Below are positions 1 through 7,281 of a stretch of DNA of 41,197 bases, piece after piece. The notes under the pieces are model-generated. The model worked only from the letters and a program-made list of their open reading frames with translations, searched no databases and was not told where the DNA came from. The stretch lies in NCBI GenBank assembly GCA_944326915.1, contig CALVFT010000004.1, positions 103,386 through 144,582 of the forward strand. The letters run 5' to 3'. Source of the stretch: Candidatus Gastranaerophilales bacterium. GTDB lineage: Bacteria > Cyanobacteriota > Vampirovibrionia > Gastranaerophilales > Gastranaerophilaceae. Position 1 is the stretch's first letter, and each line of letters begins with the position of its first letter. The position numbers and the translations under genes are program-made.

Positions 1-231
1 CTCTGGGCCTTCTTGGACTTCCATTATAAGGTCTTGTTCTGATTTAACTTCTAAGTCAGAAAAACCTAAAAATGCTACTCCAAAGTTTTTGCCGCAGTGT
101 TTACATACCAAATTTATTACTGTAAGTCCCTGTTCTTCTCTTTTGATAACAATTGAGTCTTCGTCGAATCCGTTTTTACAATGAGAGCAACAAAGATTGC
201 TAAATAAAGTCTGGATGTTTTTCTTTTTCAT
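1..231 (-). CDS. Zinc-ribbon protein, partial (runs off the left edge)
   Basis: The first 77 codons of a minus-strand gene lie here and the rest is beyond position 1. The start ATG at 231 is preceded by GAGGGA at a good distance. Two CxxC-type pairs are visible: CCSHC near residues 14-18 and CKHC near residues 42-45, about 25 residues apart, which is the spacing of a small zinc ribbon. A hydrophobic strand lies between and after the pairs, and the visible end is acidic. The family is not recognised; the zinc binding is inferred from the cysteine pairs only. It is divergent from the small membrane protein gene at 362, so the 130 bp between them should hold both promoters. Confidence 0.7.
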   Translation of the reverse strand, partial: MKKKNIQTLFSNLCCSHCKNGFDEDSIVIKREEQGLTVINLVCKHCGKNFGVAFLGFSDLEVKSEQDLIMEVQEGPE

Positions 232-350
232 ATAAATCCCTCGTTTCTTCATTATAAGTGTATTTTTAATTTAATTAAAGTTCTAAAAATAATTTATTAA
301 AAAATGTTAATATTATCAGCAGCATGGGAATAATATACATGTAAACTGAT

Positions 351-356
351 AGGAGG
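351..356 (+). promoter_or_regulatory. Strong ribosome binding site of the 31-residue membrane protein
   Basis: AGGAGG is a perfect anti-Shine-Dalgarno match five bases before the ATG at 362. A TAATAT that could be a -10 element lies about 20 bases further upstream. This is the main reason to believe the very short gene that follows. Confidence 0.6.
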
Positions 357-361
357 CTCAT

Positions 362-457
362 ATGGAAGCTATTAACTTAATCTTATTTGGTTTTATCGTT
401 TATACTGCGTTAATCGTAGTACCAAGTATTTGGGAAGAATTAACAACAGAAGGATAA
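362..457 (+). CDS. Small single-span membrane protein, 31 residues
   Basis: A short reading frame encodes 31 residues beginning MEAINLILFGF and ending in the acidic tail WEELTTEG. Residues 4 to about 23 form one continuous hydrophobic segment, so a single membrane helix with a short polar C-terminus is predicted. It has a perfect AGGAGG and an upstream TAATAT, more than expected for a chance frame of this size. The size and plan recall the one-helix subunits that accompany large membrane complexes, but I do not recognise a family and propose no function. It is divergent from the zinc-ribbon gene, and no clear terminator follows. Confidence 0.55.
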   Translation: MEAINLILFGFIVYTALIVVPSIWEELTTEG

Positions 458-596
458 ATCCTTTCATATTTGAATAGACGTTGAAGTCTGAAAAGAGTTC
501 CTTTTAGATTTTTCAAACTCGTGAGAAAGTGTTTGCAGGGTGTAAGAAGTGTTTAAGATACGTTAATTCATTAACGATCAGCTTTGAGTTGCAAAT
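458..596. other. Intergenic region with a short perfect inverted repeat
   Basis: No gene is visible between the small membrane protein and the end of bioA. It contains CGTTAAT-TC-ATTAACG at 561-576, a 7-bp perfect inverted repeat with a 2-base centre. The arms are not followed by a T run on either strand, so it resembles a protein-binding palindrome more than an intrinsic terminator. Confidence 0.3.
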
Positions 597-1955
597 TTAT
601 TCCGGAAGTACTTCTTTAAGACACTCAAGAGCTATGTCTGTTACATAATCCATGTCTTTTTTTCCTATTATGAGTGGTGGATTAAAATACAACACGTCGC
701 CAAGTGGTCTAAGAATTACACCTTTTTGTAGTGCTTTTTTGTAGATTTGATAACCTGTACGGAGTTTGCTATCAAAAGGAGTTTTAGTCTTTTTATCTTT
801 AACTAGTTCAATAGCGTTAATTAGACCTATATGGCGTACTTCTCCAACATTTTTATGAGGAAGGAATTTTTCTTTAATTATGTTGTTAAAGTATATCGCG
901 TTTTCTTGTGCTTTTTTTAGTATTTTCCCGTCTTCAAGTAAGTCAAGTACGGCATTTGCTGCAGAACATGCAAGAGGGTTTCCGCTGTATGTATGGCTGT
1001 GCATAAATGCTTTTCCTGTATTGTATTCGTCATAAAAAGCGTCATATATTTTTTGTGTTGTTATAAAAATGGCCATAGGCATATAGCCGCCAGTGAGACC
1101 TTTAGATAGGCACATGATATCAGGTGATACATTTGCATGTTCAAAAGCAAACATTTTTCCTGTTCTTCCATATCCTGTTGCAATTTCATCTGCGATCAAA
1201 TGTACATTATATTCATCACATAGTTCTCTTAATTTTTTGAGATATAGTGGTGGATAAACTTTCATCCCTGCTGATCCTTGTAATAAAGGTTCAACAAGTA
1301 ATGCAGCTGTTTCATTTCCATATTTTGCAAATGTTTCAGCCGCTTTTTGTGCACATTCACAATTACAATTTTCTCTGTTTTTGTTATAAGGACATCTATA
1401 GCAATCAGGTCCTTCTATTCTTATTATATCCATTAATATCGGTTTATATAACTTGGTGTATAAATCGCAATCACCAACTGATAAAGCTCCAATTGTTTCT
1501 CCATGGTAAGCTTCTGTTAGTGCCATGAATTTTGTCTTTTGTGGATTACCTGTCTGCTCGTGGTATTGAAAACTAACTTTCATTGCTGCTTCTATAGCAG
1601 AAGAACCGTTATCTGTAAAGTTAAATTTGCAAAGACCTTTAGGTAGTATTTTTGATAATCTGTCACACAATCTTATTGCTTGATTGTGTGAAAAGTTTGC
1701 AAAAATAACGTGTTCTAGTTTATCAACTTGCTCTTTTATAGCATTGTTAATAGTTGGATTGCAGTGCCCTAAAAGATTGCACCACCATGAACTAATTACA
1801 TCAACATATTTATTGCCTTCTGTATCGTATAAATAAATCCCTTCTCCGTGATCGATTATTATAGGTTTTAAAGTTTCATAATCTTTCATCTGTGAACAGG
1901 GATGCCATATGTATTTTAAATCTTTTTCTATTAAATCTTTTGTTGATGTATTCAT
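597..1955 (-). CDS. bioA: Adenosylmethionine-8-amino-7-oxononanoate aminotransferase
   Basis: BioA is a PLP enzyme that converts 8-amino-7-oxononanoate to 7,8-diaminononanoate using SAM as amino donor, the step before BioD in biotin synthesis. At 452 residues it is full length. Family signatures are visible: WHPCSQM near the N-terminus, VISSWWCNLLGH, the glycine-rich TDNGSSAIEAAMK, AYHGETIGALS, the aspartate motif ADEIATGYGRTG near residue 256, and the PLP lysine in LSKGLTGG at about residue 285. A cysteine-rich loop (CYRCPY ... CNCEC, residues 185-201) is present and may bind a metal. The ATG directly follows the bioD stop (TAA then ATG), so the two are translationally coupled. bioB, bioF and bioC are not in the window. 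Confidence 0.95.
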   Translation of the reverse strand: MNTSTKDLIEKDLKYIWHPCSQMKDYETLKPIIIDHGEGIYLYDTEGNKYVDVISSWWCNLLGHCNPTINNAIKEQVDKLEHVIFANFSHNQAIRLCDRLSKILPKGLCKFNFTDNGSSAIEAAMKVSFQYHEQTGNPQKTKFMALTEAYHGETIGALSVGDCDLYTKLYKPILMDIIRIEGPDCYRCPYNKNRENCNCECAQKAAETFAKYGNETAALLVEPLLQGSAGMKVYPPLYLKKLRELCDEYNVHLIADEIATGYGRTGKMFAFEHANVSPDIMCLSKGLTGGYMPMAIFITTQKIYDAFYDEYNTGKAFMHSHTYSGNPLACSAANAVLDLLEDGKILKKAQENAIYFNNIIKEKFLPHKNVGEVRHIGLINAIELVKDKKTKTPFDSKLRTGYQIYKKALQKGVILRPLGDVLYFNPPLIIGKKDMDYVTDIALECLKEVLPE

Positions 1956-2645
1956 TTATATCTCCTTGAAAATTGAAAGAAGTTTTTCTTCTGTAATATT
2001 TAAATCTTTTTCATTTATTGACACTTCAGTAATAACATTAATACCGCTTAAATATTCTATCTGATTCTTATTATCTACTTCCATAAAATCATTAGGGTTG
2101 TAGTTATTTAATATTATACCTCTAACATTAATTCCTTGGGATTTTATATATTCTGTAGTTAGTACTGTGGCATTAATTGAGCCTAGTTTTGCTGTTGCAA
2201 CCACAATTACATCTAAGTCCAGTGATTTTATTACATCTGATAAAAGAAGTTGATTATTTTTATCAAGATTAAAAGGACATATTATACCTCCGGCACCTTC
2301 TACAATTATATAGTCAAATTCTTGTTTTAGAACTTCAAAATCTTTTTTAATTTTATTTTCTTGTATTGTAACCCCTTCTATTTCTGCCGCTAAGTGAGGA
2401 GATACAGCTGTTTTAAAAATATATGATGCAACATCTTGAGGTTTTTTATTTATCCCAGCAGTTTTTAGAACATAAGCACAGTCTCCAGGTATAATTTCTC
2501 CATTTATTTCTTCTGCTCCACTAAGTGCAGGTTTAAAATATCCGCAGTTGTATCCTAAATCTCTCATTTTTTTTACTAAAAGAGCTGATATGTATGTTTT
2601 TCCAACATCAGTCCCGGTAGCTGTAATGAATATCCCTTTAGTCAT
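1956..2645 (-). CDS. bioD: Dethiobiotin synthetase
   Basis: BioD carboxylates and cyclises diaminononanoate to dethiobiotin with ATP and CO2. The 229-residue length is normal for the family. The N-terminal P-loop reads ITATGTDVGKTYIS, a hallmark of BioD, and VEGAGGIICPF around residue 116 carries the second conserved glycine-rich motif. The start ATG at 2645 is preceded by GGGAGAG. It is the first gene of a two-gene bioD-bioA unit on the minus strand. A strong hairpin at 2673-2700 separates it from the gene upstream, so its promoter must lie in the roughly 30 bases before the start or transcription must read through the hairpin. Confidence 0.95.
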   Translation of the reverse strand: MTKGIFITATGTDVGKTYISALLVKKMRDLGYNCGYFKPALSGAEEINGEIIPGDCAYVLKTAGINKKPQDVASYIFKTAVSPHLAAEIEGVTIQENKIKKDFEVLKQEFDYIIVEGAGGIICPFNLDKNNQLLLSDVIKSLDLDVIVVATAKLGSINATVLTTEYIKSQGINVRGIILNNYNPNDFMEVDNKNQIEYLSGINVITEVSINEKDLNITEEKLLSIFKEI

Positions 2646-2672
2646 AATATTTCTCTCCCTATGTCAAATATT

Positions 2673-2700
2673 ATGCGATAACTTTAAAAAGTTATCGCAT
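2673..2700 (-). terminator. 13-bp perfect hairpin after the FhaC-type gene
   Basis: ATGCGATAACTTT and its exact complement AAAGTTATCGCAT are separated by two bases, giving a 13-bp stem just past the stop codon at 2723. The downstream T run on the minus strand is weak, so it may be an imperfect terminator or an mRNA 3-prime end stabiliser ahead of bioD. Confidence 0.6.
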
Positions 2701-2722
2701 TTAAATTTTATATTTTCTTTTT

Positions 2723-4675
2723 CTATAGTGAACCGCCGCCACCATCTCTAAAGTAATCATAATGTCTAGTATCATCATAATTATTTATATATTCAGCTTC
2801 GACATTCTTTTGGAATTGAGTTTTTGGAGCTGTACTTCTGGCTGCTAATAAAGCATCAATATCAGGTGTTAAACTTAACTCAAAGTGGAAACGTCCATAT
2901 TTTCTATCTTGTTCCCATCTGTTATTGATTAATGGATAGCCCCAATATAGTCTGGCACTTAAATCACCTGGTAATTGTATTCTTAACCCCATACCAACGG
3001 AAGCTAAGAAATAACTGCCTCCATATATATCTTCTCTTGCTGATGGGAAAATACCTGCATGGTCTGCGAATACAGCACCTTTAACATAACGTCCGATAAA
3101 TGGAATTTTTTCTCCAGTACGAGGACTTGTAATTGATCTTGGTAAAATAGGGAACATCAATTCACCACTTACAAAGTATCCGTTTTTACCAATCATCAAA
3201 CCTTCTTGGTACCCTCTTACTGTAGCAAGACCACCTGATTGAATTTGGTCTAAATAAGGTATTTGTTTGTCTCCAGGAACGATTTGGTAGTTACTTCTCA
3301 ATTGTCCAATTACGCCGTGAGAAAAGTCGTGTAATCTCACTACACTACCGCTATATTTAAAATAATTGTTATCTCTTTGACTGTTGAAAATAGGTATAGC
3401 ATATGCTGCATTTTGATTTAAATACCAAATACCGTATTTAGTATCTTTTCTTAATTGCAAAGCTGCTTCAACACTTGTAACTTGGTCTGTTCCACCAATC
3501 CAATCATCTAGAATATCAATACTACTGAATGTTCTTGAACGTTTGTAGTTCAAACCACCGTATGCTTTTAATTCTAAACCTGGTTTTCTAATAATTGGTT
3601 GAGAATAATACAATGTATATTGGTAAGCATTACTTCCCATTCCAAAATCTCTATAATCACCATATTTGATTTTAGCGAATGTTGATGAATACAAGAAGCC
3701 AACACGTCCATCGTGTTTGTTTACCGGAACATTGTAATCAAAGAATGGGCTGATTGCACCTTTAGAGAAGTATGAACCTAGAGACATTCTATCTCTAACT
3801 CCAAATAAGCTATCAGCATATAACATAGCTCCACCACGGATACTACCAGTTGCATAACGACCTTGGTTGTCCATTATACCTGTAAGATGGAATGGGAAAC
3901 TTTCGTTTGCTACAAGTTCAATATCGGTAGTTCCAGGTTGTTGGCCTGCTTTTAAGTTAGCAGAAAGTTTAATCCCTTCATTATATCTGTTAAAATCTAA
4001 TACATCTTGTTCTAGTTCAACAATATCGAACAACTCAGACTGCTTTTGAGGCATTCTGTCTGTGATATATTTTGATTTTGTCCAACGGTTTTGTTGTACT
4101 GTGATATTTCCAATTTTACTTTCAACTAAATCAATTCTAATATTGCCGTTTTCAACTGTTTGCTCTGGGAGGTATGCTCTTGCTGTTACAAAACCTTTTT
4201 GTGCGTACAAATTGTTAATATCATCTATAGCTTTTTGTAAATCATTGATAAATATATTTTTACCGACTAAAGGTTGAATAATGTTATTAATTTCTTCTTT
4301 TGTTAAAACTTCAGAAGGAGATACTTCGATTGAATTTACATAGACACCTTTTGTATCCATTTCTTCGATAGTTGCTTGATAGCCACTGTCTTGAGGTGAA
4401 TTGTTTTTAATTATCTGACGATCAGTCCCTGTTTGATTTCTTGTCCTTTCGTAGTGTTGATAGTCTTCTTTTTGACGATATTCATCACTTTTATAACGCA
4501 GACTATCTGTATCGTGTTTAATGTTTCCGCCAACTTCATTCATTATTGATTGTGGCATCACAAAATCAGGAGCCGCGTAAGCTTTGTTCATCATTGTAGG
4601 AAGAGCCAATGCACAGCACGCAGAAACTGATAAAATTGCTCTTAAAATATTTTTTTGATATTTCACCTTTTTCAT
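2723..4675 (-). CDS. FhaC/ShlB-type two-partner secretion outer-membrane transporter
   Basis: This 650-residue protein belongs to the Omp85/TpsB superfamily. It begins with a signal peptide (MKKVKYQKN, hydrophobic stretch, cleavage near AYA-APDF at about residue 34), followed by a charged linker. A POTRA_2-like domain spans about residues 113-190, with GVYVNSIEVS, a GKNIFINDLQKAIDDIN helix and the GFVTARAYLPEQ strand. The rest is a beta barrel with alternating aromatic strands and a VRGYQEGL motif near residue 490, matching the conserved VRGY box of the family. Such proteins thread a filamentous TpsA partner through the outer membrane; no TpsA is encoded here. About 35 residues follow the predicted last strand and end in GGGGSL, unlike the usual aromatic C-terminus. 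The RBS is AGGTGA before ATG 4675. Confidence 0.85.
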   Translation of the reverse strand: MKKVKYQKNILRAILSVSACCALALPTMMNKAYAAPDFVMPQSIMNEVGGNIKHDTDSLRYKSDEYRQKEDYQHYERTRNQTGTDRQIIKNNSPQDSGYQATIEEMDTKGVYVNSIEVSPSEVLTKEEINNIIQPLVGKNIFINDLQKAIDDINNLYAQKGFVTARAYLPEQTVENGNIRIDLVESKIGNITVQQNRWTKSKYITDRMPQKQSELFDIVELEQDVLDFNRYNEGIKLSANLKAGQQPGTTDIELVANESFPFHLTGIMDNQGRYATGSIRGGAMLYADSLFGVRDRMSLGSYFSKGAISPFFDYNVPVNKHDGRVGFLYSSTFAKIKYGDYRDFGMGSNAYQYTLYYSQPIIRKPGLELKAYGGLNYKRSRTFSSIDILDDWIGGTDQVTSVEAALQLRKDTKYGIWYLNQNAAYAIPIFNSQRDNNYFKYSGSVVRLHDFSHGVIGQLRSNYQIVPGDKQIPYLDQIQSGGLATVRGYQEGLMIGKNGYFVSGELMFPILPRSITSPRTGEKIPFIGRYVKGAVFADHAGIFPSAREDIYGGSYFLASVGMGLRIQLPGDLSARLYWGYPLINNRWEQDRKYGRFHFELSLTPDIDALLAARSTAPKTQFQKNVEAEYINNYDDTRHYDYFRDGGGGSL

Positions 4676-4967
4676 TATTCACCTATTAATTAAGTAATCT
4701 GGATACTTTTTAATCAAGTATGCTAAAGTTTAAATTTTGCCCTTTTTTTTATAAAATGTTGTTTTTTTTAACTTATATTACAAAAAAGTTACAAAAATTA
4801 ATCTATTCGCAAAAAGTTATTAACACCTGTTATTATTATAATGTATATTTACATATTTTGTAAAGGTCTTAATCTAAAAAATCAATTTTATTTTGTAGTG
4901 ATTTTTTTAATTTAGTTCATTTAATGTATGTGAGTATAATTTGTATAATATTGTTAAGGAGAAATTT
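4676..4967. other. Divergent promoter region between the FhaC-type gene and ompH
   Basis: About 290 bases of very AT-rich DNA hold no gene. TATAAT at 4935-4940 is a plausible -10 element for the ompH-like gene. Several TATA-like and poly-T stretches around 4740-4860 could serve the minus-strand gene, but none stands out. Confidence 0.4.
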
Positions 4968-5435
4968 ATGGACAACAAATTGAAGTTTTTGATGGTTGGA
5001 GTTTCAACTTTTGTAATTGGTTTATCTGTAAGTAATTTTGCTATGTCAGATGTTCCTCCGAGTTACAAGATAGCAGTCGTAGATGTTCCTAAAGTTGTAA
5101 ATTCTTCAAGCCAAGTTGCAGCACTAAAAAAAGAGCAACAAGCAAAAGCACAAGAAATTGTAAAATTTGTTGAAAAAGCAAGAAAAGATGTAGCTGCAAC
5201 TACTGATGCTAATAAGAAAAAAGCTCTTGAGGATAAGTATAATAAAGAATTAAATAAGAAAAAAGCTGATATGGATAAAAACTACGCAACAAAACTAAGT
5301 GCTATTGATACAAATATTTCAAATAAAATTAATGAGCAGGCAAAAGCGGGAAATTATAATATTGTACTTGCTAAAGGCGTAGTTTTATACGGTGGTGAAG
5401 ATATAACAGATACAATTATTAAAGCTGTAAAATAA
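4968..5435 (+). CDS. OmpH/Skp-family periplasmic chaperone
   Basis: Skp-type chaperones hold unfolded outer-membrane proteins in the periplasm and deliver them to the BAM machinery. The 155-residue product begins with a signal peptide (MDNKLKFLMVGVSTFVIGL, predicted cleavage before residue 28). The domain then opens with the family strand KIAVVDVPKVVNSS and continues in a long, lysine- and alanine-rich coiled coil (about residues 50-125). It closes with strands around NYNIVLAKGVVLYGG and the terminal DITDTIIKAVK, as in OmpH. I chose ATG 4968 because AAGGAG at 4956-4961 is ideally placed for it; a TTG nine codons upstream has no such site. It is divergent from the FhaC-type barrel protein, a plausible client, and ends at a strong terminator. 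Confidence 0.85.
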   Translation: MDNKLKFLMVGVSTFVIGLSVSNFAMSDVPPSYKIAVVDVPKVVNSSSQVAALKKEQQAKAQEIVKFVEKARKDVAATTDANKKKALEDKYNKELNKKKADMDKNYATKLSAIDTNISNKINEQAKAGNYNIVLAKGVVLYGGEDITDTIIKAVK

Positions 5436-5450
5436 AATTATGGTAAAAAA

Positions 5451-5485
5451 ATAACTCCCAGTTGCTAATTGGGAGTTATTTTTTT
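5451..5485. terminator. Bidirectional terminator between ompH and hydA
   Basis: ATAACTCCCA pairs with TGGGAGTTAT (5470-5479) around a 9-base loop and is followed by a T run. The minus strand also has a T run after the same hairpin, so it can serve both convergent genes. Confidence 0.85.
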
Positions 5486-5495
5486 ATGCACATTT

Positions 5496-7259
5496 TTAGT
5501 TATTTTTAGATACGTCTTTATATGATCCAGTAAATTTATCATTATAAATTGTATGAAGTATTTCATGTGCCTTATGAGAGTTCGGATATTCCAAATATTC
5601 TTGATATAGCTTTTGGATAGAAGGATTCATATGTGATTTTCTTTGAGGAAGTTGAGCATCTTCTTTATATAGTCCTTCTGCTCGTTCTTCTTTTATTTTG
5701 CTATCATCACAACTTCTTGGTTGGCCGCCTCCATTTATACATCCTCCAGGGCAAGCCATAACTTCAAGCATTTGGAATTTTGCTTTACCTTCTTTAATTT
5801 CTATCAGTGATTTTTCTGCTTCTTTTAGTGTTGATACTACTCTTACAGTTACTTTGGTTCCCTTTATATCAAGTTCTATATCTCTTGAACGGTTAGAGGT
5901 ACCTCTGAATGATTTTATATCAACATCTTGAAGTTGTTCTCCTGTTGCAAATTCATAAGCTGTTCTAACTGCAGCTTCTGCAACACCTCCTGAAGCTCCA
6001 AAAATTGTACCAGCACCAGAGTATTCTCCAAAAGGAGAATCTGCTTTTTCAGGTTCAATTGCTTTGAAGTTTATACCAGCTTCTCTAATCATTCTGCCAA
6101 GTTCTTGTGTTGTAAGAACGTAATCTGTATCAGGACGTCCATTTCTTGACAATTCCGGTCTTTTACATTCATATTTTTTAGCAGTACAAGGCATAATAGC
6201 TACAACTACAAGATTTTCTCTATCTATATTAAAGTGTTTTGGGATAAGATCAACTAACACTGGAGATAGCATACTCATAGGTGATTTGCAACTTGATAGA
6301 TGATTTAGCATCTCAGGATGTTCTGTTTCAAGATATTTAATCCAGGCAGGACAACAGGATGTAAATATAGGAAGATTTTTCCCAGTTTTTAGTCTTTCTA
6401 AGAATTCAGTAGCTTCTTCCATAATAGTAAGATCTGCTGAAAAGTTTGTATCAAATACTAGATCAAATCCTATCCTTCTAAGAACTGCATTCATAAGTCC
6501 AATAGAATTTTCTCCAGGTTCTAGTCCAAATAGTTCACCTATTGCAACTCTTGTAGCAGGTGCCATTTGCACTACAACTTTTTTATTAGGATTCGTAATT
6601 TCTTTCCATACAGCTTCTATATCTGATTTTATGGTTAATGCTCCTGTTGGGCATACAGCTGCACATTGTCCGCAGTTTACACAATCAACTTGACCTAGAG
6701 GTCTGCCGTTCATTGGTTGAACTACTGTTTTTGAACCTCTATTTGCAAAGCCTAGAACAGAATGACCTTGAAATTCGCTACAAGCTCTCACACAAGCTCC
6801 GCATAGGATACATTTATTAGGATCTCTAACTATTGATGGACTTGAGTCATCAATCGGCAGGTATTCATCCAGAGGTTTTTCAGGATATCTGATTCTCTTA
6901 ATACCATATTCTTCAGCGTATTGTTGTAATTCGCAGTTGCCTGATTTGTCACAAGTAAGACATTCTTTGTCGTGATTTGCAAGAAGTAATTCTAGTACAG
7001 TTTTTCTAATTCTTCTTGTTTTTTCTGTATTCAAGTGAATTTTAAGTCCTGCTTCAGGAGGCATTGTGCAAGATGATTGAATCCCTCTGCCTTCCACTTC
7101 TACTACACACATTCTGCAAGCTCCAAAAGAAGTAAGGTCAGGACGATAGCAGAATGTAGGGACATTAAGTCCTGCTTTTCTTATTACTTCAAGAAGATTT
7201 GGTTCATCAGTGAACTCTACTTCTCTTCCGTCTATAAATAATGTTTTTTTATCGCTCAT
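5496..7259 (-). CDS. hydA: [FeFe] hydrogenase catalytic subunit HydA (trimeric, bifurcating type)
   Basis: The 587-residue enzyme reduces protons or oxidises H2 at an H-cluster. Domains in order: [2Fe-2S] ferredoxin (C37, C48, C51, C64); a NuoG-like His/Cys cluster (H96, C100, C103, C109); two [4Fe-4S] clusters (C150/153/156/160 and C193/196/199/203); then the H domain. All three H-cluster motifs are intact: TSCCPAW (302 = proton-shuttle Cys, 303 = ligand), MPCTAKKYE (C358) and MACPGGCINGGGQP (C503, C507). The C-terminal small-subunit-like helix SHKAHEILHTIY is present. I chose ATG 7259 because AAAGGA precedes it; a TTG ten codons upstream overlaps hydB and has no RBS. The adjacent hydB and hydC place it in the NAD(P)H/ferredoxin-bifurcating group. 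The HydE, HydF and HydG maturases are not in this window. Confidence 0.96.
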   Translation of the reverse strand: MSDKKTLFIDGREVEFTDEPNLLEVIRKAGLNVPTFCYRPDLTSFGACRMCVVEVEGRGIQSSCTMPPEAGLKIHLNTEKTRRIRKTVLELLLANHDKECLTCDKSGNCELQQYAEEYGIKRIRYPEKPLDEYLPIDDSSPSIVRDPNKCILCGACVRACSEFQGHSVLGFANRGSKTVVQPMNGRPLGQVDCVNCGQCAAVCPTGALTIKSDIEAVWKEITNPNKKVVVQMAPATRVAIGELFGLEPGENSIGLMNAVLRRIGFDLVFDTNFSADLTIMEEATEFLERLKTGKNLPIFTSCCPAWIKYLETEHPEMLNHLSSCKSPMSMLSPVLVDLIPKHFNIDRENLVVVAIMPCTAKKYECKRPELSRNGRPDTDYVLTTQELGRMIREAGINFKAIEPEKADSPFGEYSGAGTIFGASGGVAEAAVRTAYEFATGEQLQDVDIKSFRGTSNRSRDIELDIKGTKVTVRVVSTLKEAEKSLIEIKEGKAKFQMLEVMACPGGCINGGGQPRSCDDSKIKEERAEGLYKEDAQLPQRKSHMNPSIQKLYQEYLEYPNSHKAHEILHTIYNDKFTGSYKDVSKNN

Positions 7260-7281
7260 TTTTATTTCCTTTATTTTAGAT

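Noticed and set aside
597-1955. Cysteine-rich loop in BioA (CYRCPY ... CNCEC) as a novel domain
   Set aside because: I believe the same loop occurs in BioA of many Firmicutes and Fusobacteria, so it is probably ordinary.
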